Positions 55,364 through 64,000 of a DNA stretch of 64,000 bases are shown in pieces. A program made the translations under genes and the position numbers. Origin of the DNA: SAR324 cluster bacterium (GTDB taxonomy: Bacteria; SAR324; NAC60-12); contig JANQJU010000020.1 in assembly GCA_028281495.1 (NCBI GenBank), positions 62,001 to 126,000 of the forward strand. Reading direction: 5' to 3'. The notes under the pieces are model-generated. The model did no database searches. It had not been told where the DNA came from and worked only from the letters and a program-made list of their open reading frames with translations. The first letter of the stretch is position 1. Each line of letters opens with the position of its first letter.

Positions 55364-56800
55364 ATGGCTCGGTTTATCGGTCGACAAAGAGAATTGGATG
55401 AACTCAACGACACGGCTCTCCTGGGAGGTGCCAAGCTGATCGTCATCAAAGGGCGTCGACGGGTTGGAAAAAGCACCCTTGCCAAAGAATTTGCTCGAAA
55501 GCAAACCACCTTGAAGAGTTTTTATTTCACTGGAATTCCTCCGACAGCCCAGAATAGTGCCCAAGCAGAACGAGACAATTTTGCTCATCAACTGGAGCAC
55601 AACTTCAACCTACCCAAAATCAAAACAGACAATTGGGATGACTTATTATGGCATTTGGGGGATCGAGTCCGTCACGGTCACTGTCTCGTGATTCTCGATG
55701 AAATCAACTGGATCGCCAAAAGCGAACACGCCTTTACCCAAAAATTGTGGCGGCTTTGGGAGACACAGTTGTCTCAGTTAGAAAATTTTATACTGATCTT
55801 GAGCGGTTCTTTGGCGGGTTGGATTGAAAACAAATTTGCCCGAGATACAGGCTACTTAGGGAGAATCTCTTGGAACATGACTCTAGAAGAAATGCCGCTA
55901 CCGGATGCCTTGCGTTTTTTTGGCAAACAGCGTGCTCGTATCAGCATTTACGAGCAATTGAAAATTCTGCTCATTACTGGCGGGATTCCGCGCTACTTAG
56001 AAGAGATACAACCCAAACTCAGTGCGGAAGATAACATCCGACGGTTGTGTTTTCATCCTGCGGGGCTGTTGTTTAACGAGTATGATCAACTCCTGAATGA
56101 CTTGTTTCAGCGTAACAACGCGATCTATCGCACGATTGTCGAATCCGTTGCCGACAAACCTATTACCTTAGAAGAACTACACAAAAAGATCGGCCGTAAA
56201 AAGTCGGGGGTCATCAGTGATTATGTACGCGATCTAACGGCCTGTGGCTTTTTATCGATTCATAACACTTGGAATATCAAATCAGGCAAACCTTCCAACC
56301 GCTATAAAATCAGGCTTTCCGACAATTACCTCCGCTTTTATATCAAAGCGATACAACCCGCCATTAGCCGAATCTTATCCTCCAGTAATCAACTTCCTGG
56401 GAATTACTACAGCTTGTTGGGATTGCAGTTCGAAAACTTGATCCTAAAAAACAAGCCCTTGGTGTACCAAGCTCTCCGCATTCCAGTCGATGAGATCATC
56501 GCGGAAGGCCCTTATTATCAAAACCAGACGGCCAAACATCCCGGCTGTCAATTTGATTACTTAGTCCAAACCAAATATTGCTACTATGTCGTAGAAATCA
56601 AGTTCACTCGGGGTGAGATCCACAAGAGTGTCCTCACGGAAGTAGCCACAAAGATCAACGCTCTCTCCACTCCCCGCAACATGTCGATACGCCCCTGTTT
56701 GATCCACGTCAATGGCGTGGCTGAGAGCGTCGTGCAGGCCGATTACTTTGACAGAATTGTCGATTTTACCGAAGTGTTACAAAATATGGCCAACTCCTAA
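55364..56800 (+). CDS. Archaeal-type ATPase with C-terminal PD-(D/E)XK-like (DUF234) domain
   Basis: A 478-aa protein. The STAND/AAA ATPase domain has FIGRQRELDELN at the N-terminus, the P-loop KGRRRVGKSTLA near residue 33, the Walker B-like CLVILDEINWI near 110 and sensor LILSGS. A helix-turn-helix segment (about 260-300) and a C-terminal DUF234-like nuclease fold follow, with FDYLVQ and VVEIKF (Asp...Glu-x-Lys) near 400-420. Such genes are widespread, poorly understood and often horizontally spread. The upstream ribosome site is weak (AGGCAAC). The repeat-rich leader is unlike that of its neighbours. Confidence 0.82.
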   Translation: MARFIGRQRELDELNDTALLGGAKLIVIKGRRRVGKSTLAKEFARKQTTLKSFYFTGIPPTAQNSAQAERDNFAHQLEHNFNLPKIKTDNWDDLLWHLGDRVRHGHCLVILDEINWIAKSEHAFTQKLWRLWETQLSQLENFILILSGSLAGWIENKFARDTGYLGRISWNMTLEEMPLPDALRFFGKQRARISIYEQLKILLITGGIPRYLEEIQPKLSAEDNIRRLCFHPAGLLFNEYDQLLNDLFQRNNAIYRTIVESVADKPITLEELHKKIGRKKSGVISDYVRDLTACGFLSIHNTWNIKSGKPSNRYKIRLSDNYLRFYIKAIQPAISRILSSSNQLPGNYYSLLGLQFENLILKNKPLVYQALRIPVDEIIAEGPYYQNQTAKHPGCQFDYLVQTKYCYYVVEIKFTRGEIHKSVLTEVATKINALSTPRNMSIRPCLIHVNGVAESVVQADYFDRIVDFTEVLQNMANS

Positions 56801-56944
56801 AAATCAGGGATGATTTCCCCTTTTCCAAACATCACCTTATTCCCACGGCTGTACAGCTTCCAACCTGCTATGATACGGTGATTTTTGTGCCTCTCGCATC
56901 ACGGCAATGCAAGAGGATATCGTACACTTAGACGAGGCAACCGT

Positions 56945-58927
56945 ATGGCGTCCCACCCTGTAGTCCCAATCCAACATTCAATTTCCACCAAACTTCTGAA
57001 ATCGGTCTTTTCTGTCTATTTCTTGCTGACAGTGACGGTGACCTCAATCCACATGATTGTGGAATACCAGCATGTTCGGGAGGGCATCCTCCAAGAGTTA
57101 CAGACGTTTGGAGAAACCTTCGAACCCGGTCTTTCGATCAGTTTGTATGAGATGAACATCCACCATTTAGATTCCACCTTGGCAGGGTTGGTGAAAGTGC
57201 CGACCGTGGTCGGAATCAAGATTGTGGATGAACAAGGGATCGATGTGAGTGCTGCTGGGTTGATCCGCACCCAACAAGGGGAACAGGTTCGCTTGGATGC
57301 CGCAGGCAATTATCAAGAGGAGCAACGTGGGGCTGATTTATTTTTCCATTCTTTTCCGTTGATGCAACGGGCTTCGGACAAAGTGATCATCGTAGGAGAA
57401 GCTACCCTGTATTCCAGTTCGGATGTGATCATTCAGAAAGTGCGCTTGGGATTCATGTTCATTGTGGCCAATGCGATTATCAAAACGATTGCTTTGTGGG
57501 GAATTTTTTTATGGATTGGAGAACGCTTGTTAAACCGTCCCCTCGCTGCGCTGACCGAAGCCACGGGAAAGTTAGATTTGGACAATCTGGGAACCACCAA
57601 GATTGAAGTCAAAAATACAGGTCGGGATGAGCTGAAAGTGTTGGAAATGGCCTTCAATTCCATGATTCGTAAGTTGGCCACCGCCAGTGCAGAACGCAAA
57701 CAAGCCACGGAAGCGCTGTATCAGTTCAAAAATTATTTACACAACATCATCGACGCCATGCCCTCCATGCTGATTGGTTTGGACAATGTGGCGCGGATCA
57801 CGCTGTGGAATGCAGAAGCCGAAAAACGCACCAAGCTTTCAGAATCCCAAACCGAAGGTCACCCGCTGGGAGAAATAGTCCCTCAATTGAAACATCATAT
57901 GGAGATCGTGGACCAGACAATCCACATCCAAGCTCCACAAAAAATGGAGAAAGTGAAAAGCCGTTGGGACGAACAAGATTGCTATTTGGACCTGACTGCC
58001 TACCCAATCACTGCCGATGGGATCACCGGAGCTGTTTTAAGAATCGATGACGTGACTCACCGGGTGCGTCTCGAAGAAATCATGGTGCAGACTGAAAAGA
58101 TGATGTCGGTCGGTGGCCTCGCTGCGGGTATGGCCCATGAAATCAACAACCCGTTGAGCGCCATTCTTCAGAATGTCCAAATGCTGGACAGCCGATTGAC
58201 TCCCAAGCTTCCCAAGACTCAGGAGCGCGCCAAAGCTTATGGCATCGATCTTCCTGCCCTCTCTGATTATATGGAACAACAGAAAGTCTTTGAGTACTTG
58301 GGGCGCATTCGACGTGCCAGCAAGCGAGCGGCTCATATCGTTGACAACATGTTGCAGTTCAGCCGGAGCAGTGATTCCCAAAAACGTGCGGTCTCTCTGG
58401 AACAGCTCGTTGAAAATGCCGTGGACTTAGCTTCCAAAGATTACGATCTCAAAAAGGCGTATGATTTTGGACAAGTTCGCATCGTTCGTGAATTGGATGC
58501 GACATGCCCTCCCGTTCCCTGTGTGGCCGTTGAGATTGAACAGGTGTTGTTGAACCTCCTAAAAAACGCGGCCTATGCCATGAGCACTCACCCCTCCGAA
58601 TCTGCTGAACCGATAGAACCCGCCGAGTCGACCGAACCCCGGATTTATATCCGGACCCAATGCGAAGCCACCACCGTCCAGATTGAAGTGGAAGATACCG
58701 GACCGGGTATGGATGAAGAGATCCGACGACGCATTTTCGAACCGTTTTTCACCACCAAAGCGATTGGTCAAGGGACCGGATTGGGATTGTCGGTTTCGTA
58801 TTTCATCATCACCAACAACCATCAAGGGACCATTGACGTGGAATCGCAACCCGGACAAGGAAGCACATTCATCATCCATCTACCGCTGACACCGGCTACT
58901 TCCGATAAGGAGCTTCATGGGGCTTGA
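56945..58927 (+). CDS. Membrane sensor histidine kinase (CHASE/HAMP-PAS-HisKA)
   Basis: A 660-aa kinase from ATG 56945 with GAGG seven bases upstream; the longer start at 56885 is less likely. TM1 is at residues 16-41, a periplasmic sensor at about 42-165, TM2 near 168-195, HAMP to about 245, PAS at about 262-370, HisKA with MAHEINNPLSAIL (His near 396) and HATPase_c to 655 with LLKNAAYAM, DTGPGMDEE and GTGLGLSV. A long proline/glutamate-rich insert lies in the ATPase lid. The stop overlaps the NtrC-type gene by 11 bases, so the two form a cognate pair. Confidence 0.94.
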   Translation: MASHPVVPIQHSISTKLLKSVFSVYFLLTVTVTSIHMIVEYQHVREGILQELQTFGETFEPGLSISLYEMNIHHLDSTLAGLVKVPTVVGIKIVDEQGIDVSAAGLIRTQQGEQVRLDAAGNYQEEQRGADLFFHSFPLMQRASDKVIIVGEATLYSSSDVIIQKVRLGFMFIVANAIIKTIALWGIFLWIGERLLNRPLAALTEATGKLDLDNLGTTKIEVKNTGRDELKVLEMAFNSMIRKLATASAERKQATEALYQFKNYLHNIIDAMPSMLIGLDNVARITLWNAEAEKRTKLSESQTEGHPLGEIVPQLKHHMEIVDQTIHIQAPQKMEKVKSRWDEQDCYLDLTAYPITADGITGAVLRIDDVTHRVRLEEIMVQTEKMMSVGGLAAGMAHEINNPLSAILQNVQMLDSRLTPKLPKTQERAKAYGIDLPALSDYMEQQKVFEYLGRIRRASKRAAHIVDNMLQFSRSSDSQKRAVSLEQLVENAVDLASKDYDLKKAYDFGQVRIVRELDATCPPVPCVAVEIEQVLLNLLKNAAYAMSTHPSESAEPIEPAESTEPRIYIRTQCEATTVQIEVEDTGPGMDEEIRRRIFEPFFTTKAIGQGTGLGLSVSYFIITNNHQGTIDVESQPGQGSTFIIHLPLTPATSDKELHGA

Positions 58928-60635
58928 GCACAACATCCGAGTTTTGTTGGTCGACGATGAGACCGACATCCGAGAAACTCTCACCGATTATCTGGAAGAT
59001 CACGACTACCATGTGACCCAAGCTGCCAGTGGGAGCGAAGCCTTAACCTGTTTCGAAAACGAACGTCCTGATCTCATCCTGGTCGATTTGATCATGCCAG
59101 GCATTGACGGCTTTGCTGTGATACGGACCGTTGTGGAACAAACCCCCGAAATTCCCATTCTGGTCATTTCGGGAGCCAAACGAATTCAAGATGTCATTCA
59201 AGCCATGCGACTGGGAGCTTGGGAGTTCATCCTCAAGCCCATTGAAGACATGGCGTTTGTGATACAATTGATTGAAAAAGCGCTGAATCACGCGCGGATT
59301 GTGGAAGAAAACCGCCAGTACCGAACAAGGCTTGAGGCCCAAAATCAATTATTAAAAAATGCCTTTGATGCGGTCTTGGCTGGAGTGATTCTGCTCGATG
59401 CCCATTTTCACATTCAGATGGTTTCCGCCAAAGCCTGCCAAATTCTGGGTATTGAAGAAGCGCAAGCCTTAACCAAACCCGCGGCTTTGATCTTAGGAGC
59501 ACCCATTGCCGGGCCAATGGGGATGCTCGCTCAATGTGCCAAGCAGATGACGGGTATCCAAGAAACCTCAGCTCAACTCTTGTGTCCAAATGGCCAGATC
59601 ATTCCCGTCGCCTTGACCATCAATCTGGTGGATTCCAACCTAGCGTCGTCCAGTTGGCTGCTCGCGATTCGGGACCTTCGCGAAGAAGAACGGCTGCTCC
59701 GCCAAGCTTCCAAAAGTTACGTCTTTGGCAGCATGATTAGCTGCTCTTCCAAGATGCGAACTATTTTCGGATTGATTGAAAAAGTAGCGGAAACCCAAGT
59801 GACAGTTTTGATCGAAGGGGAAAGTGGAACTGGCAAAGAATTAACCGCCCGCGAGATTCACGAACGCAGCCTGCGTGCCCAAGGCCCGTTTCATGCGGTA
59901 AACTGTGCAGCGATTTCTCCCCAATTGCTGGAAAGCGAATTTTTTGGTCATGAGCGCGGGGCCTTCACAGGGGCACAACAGACCAAAGCCGGCCGTTTCG
60001 AACTGGCGAACGAAGGCACCTTGTTTCTGGATGAGGTGGGAGAATTGCCTTTAGAGCTACAAGGAAAACTCCTGCGCGTGCTACAGGAACAACAATTTGA
60101 GCGAGTCGGTGGCACACGGACCCTTCGGGTCAATGTGCGAGTCATTGCGGCGACCAATCGGAATCTTGAGGAAATGGTTCAACAGCATCGCTTCCGACAA
60201 GATTTGTATTATCGATTGAGTGTGGTCCCGATTGTCCTGCTTCCTTTGCGGGAACGCGTCGAAGATATCCCCCTCTTGGTCAATGCCTTTATCGATCAGT
60301 TGAACCGGCGGGAAAATCGTCAATTGCAAGATGTCACTCCGGATGCGCTTCAAGCCTTAGTGGAATATCCGTGGCCAGGGAATATTCGAGAGCTGTTCAA
60401 TGTGATTGAGTACGTGTTTGCTTTAGGTTCTGGCGATGTCCTGGATGTCCATCACCTTCCAGAAAAAGTCCAATCGCTCCTCACCCCCGACTCCACCCTG
60501 CCTTCCCCTCAGAATGAAAAGGAGTACATTCTCCAAGCCTTGCAAAAAGCCAATTTTCAAAAACAGAAAGCCGCTTCCTTGTTGGGCATCCATCGCAACA
60601 CGCTTTCGCGAAAAATGCGCAAATACGGGCTGTAA
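58917..60635 (+). CDS. NtrC-family sigma-54-dependent response regulator
   Basis: A 572-aa activator. Receiver residues 1-125 with Asp57 in LILVDLIMPGIDG; a PAS-like linker at about 140-255; the AAA+ sigma-54 interaction domain at about 270-510 with Walker A GESGTGKE and an intact GAFTGA loop near residue 347 (needed to contact sigma-54); and a Fis-type helix-turn-helix at the C-terminus (ASLLGIHRNTLSRKMRKYG). It would activate sigma-54 promoters when phosphorylated by the overlapping kinase. The sugar-transporter operon downstream has such a promoter, with repeated ATTTGCAC sites between. Confidence 0.95.
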   Translation: MGLEHNIRVLLVDDETDIRETLTDYLEDHDYHVTQAASGSEALTCFENERPDLILVDLIMPGIDGFAVIRTVVEQTPEIPILVISGAKRIQDVIQAMRLGAWEFILKPIEDMAFVIQLIEKALNHARIVEENRQYRTRLEAQNQLLKNAFDAVLAGVILLDAHFHIQMVSAKACQILGIEEAQALTKPAALILGAPIAGPMGMLAQCAKQMTGIQETSAQLLCPNGQIIPVALTINLVDSNLASSSWLLAIRDLREEERLLRQASKSYVFGSMISCSSKMRTIFGLIEKVAETQVTVLIEGESGTGKELTAREIHERSLRAQGPFHAVNCAAISPQLLESEFFGHERGAFTGAQQTKAGRFELANEGTLFLDEVGELPLELQGKLLRVLQEQQFERVGGTRTLRVNVRVIAATNRNLEEMVQQHRFRQDLYYRLSVVPIVLLPLRERVEDIPLLVNAFIDQLNRRENRQLQDVTPDALQALVEYPWPGNIRELFNVIEYVFALGSGDVLDVHHLPEKVQSLLTPDSTLPSPQNEKEYILQALQKANFQKQKAASLLGIHRNTLSRKMRKYGL

Positions 60636-60636
60636 C

Positions 60637-60662
60637 TGGTGCAAATGCACTGATTTGCACCA
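60637..60662. promoter_or_regulatory. Large dyad: candidate activator site and/or terminator
   Basis: Perfect 10-bp arms TGGTGCAAAT / ATTTGCACCA around GCACTG, starting one base after the NtrC-type stop codon and followed by ATTTTG. It could be a rho-independent terminator. The same half-site ATTTGCAC recurs at 60684 and 60694, which fits an activator-binding cluster about 155-180 bases upstream of the sigma-54 promoter. Confidence 0.6.
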
Positions 60663-60683
60663 ATTTTGTGTTAAGCGTTTCCA

Positions 60684-60703
60684 ATTTGCACTGATTTGCA
60701 CTG
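60684..60703. promoter_or_regulatory. ATTTGCACTG direct repeats
   Basis: Two adjacent 10-base copies of ATTTGCACTG at 60684-60693 and 60694-60703, followed by ATTTTTG. They share the half-site of the dyad at 60637-60662. The 10-bp period would place bound proteins on one face of the helix, about 115-135 bases upstream of the sigma-54 promoter. Confidence 0.55.
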
Positions 60704-60817
60704 ATTTTTGTAGCATTCCACCTCCGGTGCACCATTCCTCACTGCTTCCGTTTCTCTTCTCCATCTCCTGCAATCCAAAATCCAAATAAACATCTAATAT
60801 TATTAACTTTTTTAAAG

Positions 60818-60833
60818 TGGCACGGTTTCCGCA
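60818..60833 (+). promoter_or_regulatory. Sigma-54 (-24/-12) promoter
   Basis: TGGCACGGTTTCCGCA fits the consensus TGGCACG-N4-TTGCA, with both invariant GG and GC at the right spacing and only the TT of the -12 box replaced by CC. The predicted start lies near 60844, leaving about 54 bases of leader before the binding-protein gene at 60898. An NtrC-family activator gene lies just upstream. Confidence 0.7.
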
Positions 60834-60897
60834 GTAAAGAGGGTGCGATCGCATTTCTTTTTTCAACACTTAACCCATCTTATGGCAGGAGGAACTT

Positions 60898-62217
60898 ATG
60901 AGACTGTTTCAAAAAATCACCTATTTGTTTTTGTTGACTTCATTCCTAACGGTTTCGGGGGCTTATGCAAAAACAAAATTAACCATCGCCACGGTCAATA
61001 ATGGAGACATGGTGGTGATGCAAAAGCTGTCATCCGAATTTGAAAAGCAAAATCCGGATATCGAACTGGACTGGGTTGTTTTGGAAGAAAACGTCTTGCG
61101 GCAACGTTTGACGACCGACATCGCGATTGCAGGGGGACAATACGACGTCATGACCATCGGATCCTATGAGGTCCCCATCTGGGCCAGCCGACGATGGTTA
61201 ACGGCATTCAATGACCTTCCTAGCTCTTACGACCTCGGTGATATGTTGCCTGCCGTCCGAGACGGACTAAGTTACGAGGGCAACTTGTATGCACTTCCAT
61301 TTTACGCAGAAAGCTCGATGATGTTTTATCGCAAGGACTTGTTCAAAAACGCAGGCCTCACCATGCCGGAACGTCCTACTTGGGAGCAGGTCAAGCAATT
61401 TGCAGCAGCCATTCATGACCCATCCAACAAAGTATATGGCATTTGCCTCCGCGGTAAAGCCGGTTGGGGCGAAAACATGGCATTTCTCAGCACGATGGTG
61501 AATTCATTTGGAGGACGTTGGTTCGACGAAAACTGGAAGCCCGCCTTGGATAGCAAGGCTTGGAAAGACGCTACTAATTTTTATGTGAGTTTGCTCAACA
61601 CTTATGGCCCTCCCGGTACCACAGCCAATGGGTTCAATGAAAATTTGTCGTTATTTGCCAATGGCCAATGCGGCATGTGGATTGACGCGACGGTTGCAGC
61701 GGGCATGCTTTTCAATCCAGAAGTATCGAAAGTCAGCGATCAGCTCGGTTTTGCCCAAGCACCGTATGGGATCACACCTAAAGGCTCTCACTGGTTCTGG
61801 GCTTGGTCGCTTGCGATTCCCACGACTTCCAAAAACCCTGAAGAAGCTAAGAAATTTCTACTCTGGGCCACTTCCAAAGAATATCTCAAACTCGTAGGAG
61901 AAACGAACGGTTGGGTCGCAGTCCCTCCAGGAACTCGTGCTTCGACTTATGAAAATCCGAAATACCAGGAAGCAGCTCCCTTTGCAGCATTTGTACGGAA
62001 AGCGATTGAAAATGCTGACACGATCGACAGTACGTTAGAACCCAAGCCTTACATCGGAATCCAGTATGCCACCATTCCTGAATTTCAATCGATTGGCACC
62101 CAAGTAGGGCAGCAAATCAATGGTGCCTTAGCAGGAAAGATCCCGGTTGAGGAAGCGCTCAAAACCTCCCAAAAAATCACCCTGCGACAAATGCGTCGTT
62201 CGGGATACGTCAAGTAA
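60898..62217 (+). CDS. Sugar/polyol ABC transporter substrate-binding protein
   Basis: A 439-aa family 1 extracellular solute-binding protein resembling sorbitol/mannitol (SmoE-like) receptors. The signal peptide begins MRLFQKITYLFLLTSFLTVS and cleaves after AYA. Typical features: KLTIATVNNGDMVVMQKLSS opening, then QYDVMTIGSYEVPIWASR and GLSYEGNLYALPFYAESSMM. AGGAGG sits 7-12 bases before the ATG. Mannitol, sorbitol or a related polyol is the most likely ligand by family resemblance (inference). The permease genes follow, separated by a structured 218-base gap. Confidence 0.88.
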   Translation: MRLFQKITYLFLLTSFLTVSGAYAKTKLTIATVNNGDMVVMQKLSSEFEKQNPDIELDWVVLEENVLRQRLTTDIAIAGGQYDVMTIGSYEVPIWASRRWLTAFNDLPSSYDLGDMLPAVRDGLSYEGNLYALPFYAESSMMFYRKDLFKNAGLTMPERPTWEQVKQFAAAIHDPSNKVYGICLRGKAGWGENMAFLSTMVNSFGGRWFDENWKPALDSKAWKDATNFYVSLLNTYGPPGTTANGFNENLSLFANGQCGMWIDATVAAGMLFNPEVSKVSDQLGFAQAPYGITPKGSHWFWAWSLAIPTTSKNPEEAKKFLLWATSKEYLKLVGETNGWVAVPPGTRASTYENPKYQEAAPFAAFVRKAIENADTIDSTLEPKPYIGIQYATIPEFQSIGTQVGQQINGALAGKIPVEEALKTSQKITLRQMRRSGYVK

Positions 62218-62224
62218 CTTAGAA

Positions 62225-62332
62225 GCTCCTCCTCTGTGCCATTTCCCGGAGGAGCATGCTTCCTATAGCAGGCTTCGCAGTCGTTCCAGTTTTTTCGGAT
62301 TGCCTCCGTCTGGAACGTCGGGAAATGGCACA
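62225..62332 (+). other. Nested hairpin structure between binding-protein and permease genes
   Basis: Outer inverted repeat TGTGCCATTTCCCG (62235-62248) with CGGGAAATGGCACA (62319-62332), perfect over 14 bases. It encloses CGTTCCAG (62282-62289) with CTGGAACG (62310-62317). A competing 8-bp stem GCTCCTCC/GGAGGAGC lies at 62225-62255. Alternative folds are possible in the RNA. Such elements after binding-protein genes usually stabilise the upstream message or reduce readthrough, so that the receptor is made in excess. Confidence 0.65.
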
Positions 62333-62435
62333 TACTCCGCGCCAGCCATCGGGTACACACGCTCCGCATTCTGAGGCACGGGGTGATGCCAAGAGGCGTT
62401 TCTTCTTTCACATTCAACACTTTCAGGGGGGATTT

Positions 62436-63356
62436 ATGTCAACCTATTCTGTCACCCAAACACCACCCAGTTGGAAACAGCGGCTCAGCCAATGGGGTTT
62501 TGTCTTCCGTCCCAGTTTGGTGACGCCGTCCGTTCTCGTATTGGTGTTGTGGATGATCGTTCCATTATCCATGACCATCTATTTTTCATTCAGTCGATAT
62601 AATCTGCTCAACCCGGCCCTTTCCGGCTTTGCTGGTTTCGAGAACTACGAATTTCTATTTTCAGGTGAAGAAATTTGGGTCTCGATTCTCAACACATTGG
62701 TCTTAGTAGGATCCGTGGTGTTGCTGACGGTAGTGTTAGGAACTCTGCTTGCCGTCTTGTTTAATGAAAAATTTTGGGGCCGGGGCATTGCGCGAGTATT
62801 AGCCATCTCGCCATTTTTTGTGATGCCCACCGTGAGTGCCTTGCTCTGGAAAAATATGCTGATGAATCCAGTATATGGCCTCCTCAGTTGGCTCATGACG
62901 AGTTTGGGGATGGAACCCATTGACTGGTTCAAAGACTTTCCCATGCTTTCCGTGGTCATGATCACGACCTGGGAATGGCTCCCGTTCGCCTTGTTGATTC
63001 TGCTCACCGCCATGCAATCGCTGGATGAAGAACAAAAAAAGGCAGCACGGATCGATGGAGCAGGACCCATCCGATTCTTTTTTAACATCACGTTACCGCA
63101 CTTACACCGAGCTATCTCGGTGGTGGTGATGATCGAGACCATCTTTTTGCTGAATATCTTTGCCGAAATCTACACCACCACCGCGGGTGGTCCTGGATTG
63201 GCTACGACCAATTTAGCATTCCTGATTTACAAACAGGCCTTGTTGGAATTCGATGTAGGGATGGCTTCCGCAGGAGGTATCATTTCGGTCATCTTGGCCA
63301 ATATTGTGGCTATTTTTCTGGTCCGTATGGTGGCCAAAAACCTGAAAGAAACTTGA
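62436..63356 (+). CDS. Sugar/polyol ABC transporter permease 1
   Basis: A 306-aa MalF-like permease from ATG 62436, which has a GGGGGG ribosome site; the frame is open upstream to 62256, but that part is the hairpin region. Six hydrophobic helices. The cytoplasmic EAA loop that contacts the ATPase is present (EEQKKAARIDGAGPIRFFFN). It forms a heterodimer with the next permease. The ATPase gene is not in the window and may lie beyond the right edge. Confidence 0.92.
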   Translation: MSTYSVTQTPPSWKQRLSQWGFVFRPSLVTPSVLVLVLWMIVPLSMTIYFSFSRYNLLNPALSGFAGFENYEFLFSGEEIWVSILNTLVLVGSVVLLTVVLGTLLAVLFNEKFWGRGIARVLAISPFFVMPTVSALLWKNMLMNPVYGLLSWLMTSLGMEPIDWFKDFPMLSVVMITTWEWLPFALLILLTAMQSLDEEQKKAARIDGAGPIRFFFNITLPHLHRAISVVVMIETIFLLNIFAEIYTTTAGGPGLATTNLAFLIYKQALLEFDVGMASAGGIISVILANIVAIFLVRMVAKNLKET

Positions 63357-63371
63357 GGAAAGGAGGATTAG

Positions 63372-64000
63372 ATGCGTTCATTACAACAAAAAATATTATT
63401 GAGTGTGGTGGGTTGGTCTTCTGCTTTGCTGATCTTCTTTCCCATCTTTTGGATGGTCTTGACGAGCTTCAAAACCGAGTTGGAAGCCATTGCTTCCACG
63501 CCGTCTCTGTTTTTCACACCGACCTTAGAAAACTATGAAGAGATCCTCGACCGAGCCAACTACCTTCAGTTCGCCTGGAATTCTGTGGTGGTGGCGTTTG
63601 GTTCGACTTTCGTAGCCTTGCTGTTGGGCATTCCCGCAGCCTACAAGATGGCGTTTTTTCCCACAGAGCGCACCCATTCGGTGTTGCTGTGGATGCTCTC
63701 GACCAAGATGCTCCCCGCCGTGGGTGTGCTGGTGCCCATGTATCTGATGTTCCGCGATTTCCAATTGCTCGATACGCTCACGGGACTCGTTATCGTGAAT
63801 ACATTGATCAACTTACCGATTGTCGTGTGGATCATTTACACCTTCTTCAAAGACATCCCGGAAGAGATCCTGAAAGCGGCCCGTATCGATGGGGCTCATG
63901 TGGGTCAGGAAATTTTGTACATCCTTCTTCCCATGTCGTTTCCAGGGGTGGTCTCGACGGCCTTGTTGGCCATCATCCTTTCGTGGAACGAAGCGTTTTG
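63372..64000 (+). CDS. Sugar/polyol ABC transporter permease 2 (5' part)
   Basis: Starts at ATG 63372, six bases after AGGAGG and 15 bases past the upstream stop, and runs off the right edge with 209 complete codons and no stop. It opens MRSLQQKILLSVVGWSSALL and has the MalG-like EAA loop EEILKAARIDGAHVGQEILY. It is the second membrane subunit of the polyol/sugar importer. Confidence 0.92.
   Translation, partial: MRSLQQKILLSVVGWSSALLIFFPIFWMVLTSFKTELEAIASTPSLFFTPTLENYEEILDRANYLQFAWNSVVVAFGSTFVALLLGIPAAYKMAFFPTERTHSVLLWMLSTKMLPAVGVLVPMYLMFRDFQLLDTLTGLVIVNTLINLPIVVWIIYTFFKDIPEEILKAARIDGAHVGQEILYILLPMSFPGVVSTALLAIILSWNEAF

Overview
The window looks like the chromosome of a free-living Gram-negative bacterium, most likely an aquatic proteobacterium or a related deep branch. 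The evidence is lipoproteins with lipoboxes, outer-membrane-type beta proteins ending in Phe, an NAD+-dependent ligase, a C5-pathway hemL (which argues against a typical alphaproteobacterium), c-type cytochromes, a sigma-54 activator and many two-component systems. Base composition looks moderate (not computed). No tRNA, rRNA, insertion sequence, phage gene or CRISPR array was recognised. Both ends are cut: a DUF3467-type gene at the left edge and a second polyol/sugar ABC permease at the right edge.

Layout. 1-12.4 kb: ligA, an amino-acid-type periplasmic binding protein, a ComEA-like helix-hairpin-helix protein, a lipoprotein cytochrome with 43 Asn-Pro-Cys repeats, an orphan zinc-finger anti-sigma-like protein, an M48 metalloprotease with TPRs, a TraB-family membrane protein and a LytTR regulator with its HisKA_2 kinase. 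12.4-24.5 kb: a candidate 20-residue membrane peptide, a hairpin-rich gap, an M16 (pitrilysin-like) protease, a REC-GAF-like-SpoIIE phosphatase, a cNMP-sensing histidine kinase with a small lipoprotein, a group 1/2 sigma-70 factor, hemL and a DUF4175-like membrane protein. 24.5-34.3 kb: small hypotheticals including a frameshifted gene, a three-gene secreted/outer-membrane cluster ending in a matrixin-type metalloprotease, a beta-propeller/LRR lipoprotein and an orphan FliM-like protein. 34.3-42.5 kb: lepA, a WecA-type glycosyl-phosphate transferase, a diheme cytochrome, a DUF4159 protein, coaBC and a DAHP synthase.

42.6-49.3 kb is the most striking accessory block: a TIR-domain protein translationally coupled (ATGA) to a 1176-residue STAND NTPase with a membrane segment and 12 nearly identical WD40 repeats, followed by an AAA-ATPase-like/PD-(D/E)XK protein. 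This architecture resembles signalling-triggered defence or conflict systems. A second ATPase/PD-(D/E)XK gene at 55.4 kb lies behind six 23-bp tandem repeats and nested inverted repeats.

49.3-55.1 kb is a zinc-homeostasis island: a 46-residue membrane peptide, ZnuC- and ZnuB-like transporter subunits, a TolB-like protein, a DUF318 permease, a His-rich TIGR03943 protein and a convergent Zur-type repressor. Two matching 15-bp dyads, TGTTAT-N3-ATAACA and TGTTAC-N3-GCAACA, sit upstream of zur and of the transporter operon and are probable Zur operators.

56.9-64 kb reads as one regulatory circuit: a membrane histidine kinase overlaps an NtrC-family activator, whose gene is followed by repeated ATTTGCAC sites (candidate enhancer), a good sigma-54 promoter and a polyol/sugar ABC transporter operon. 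A nested hairpin separates the binding-protein gene from the permease genes.
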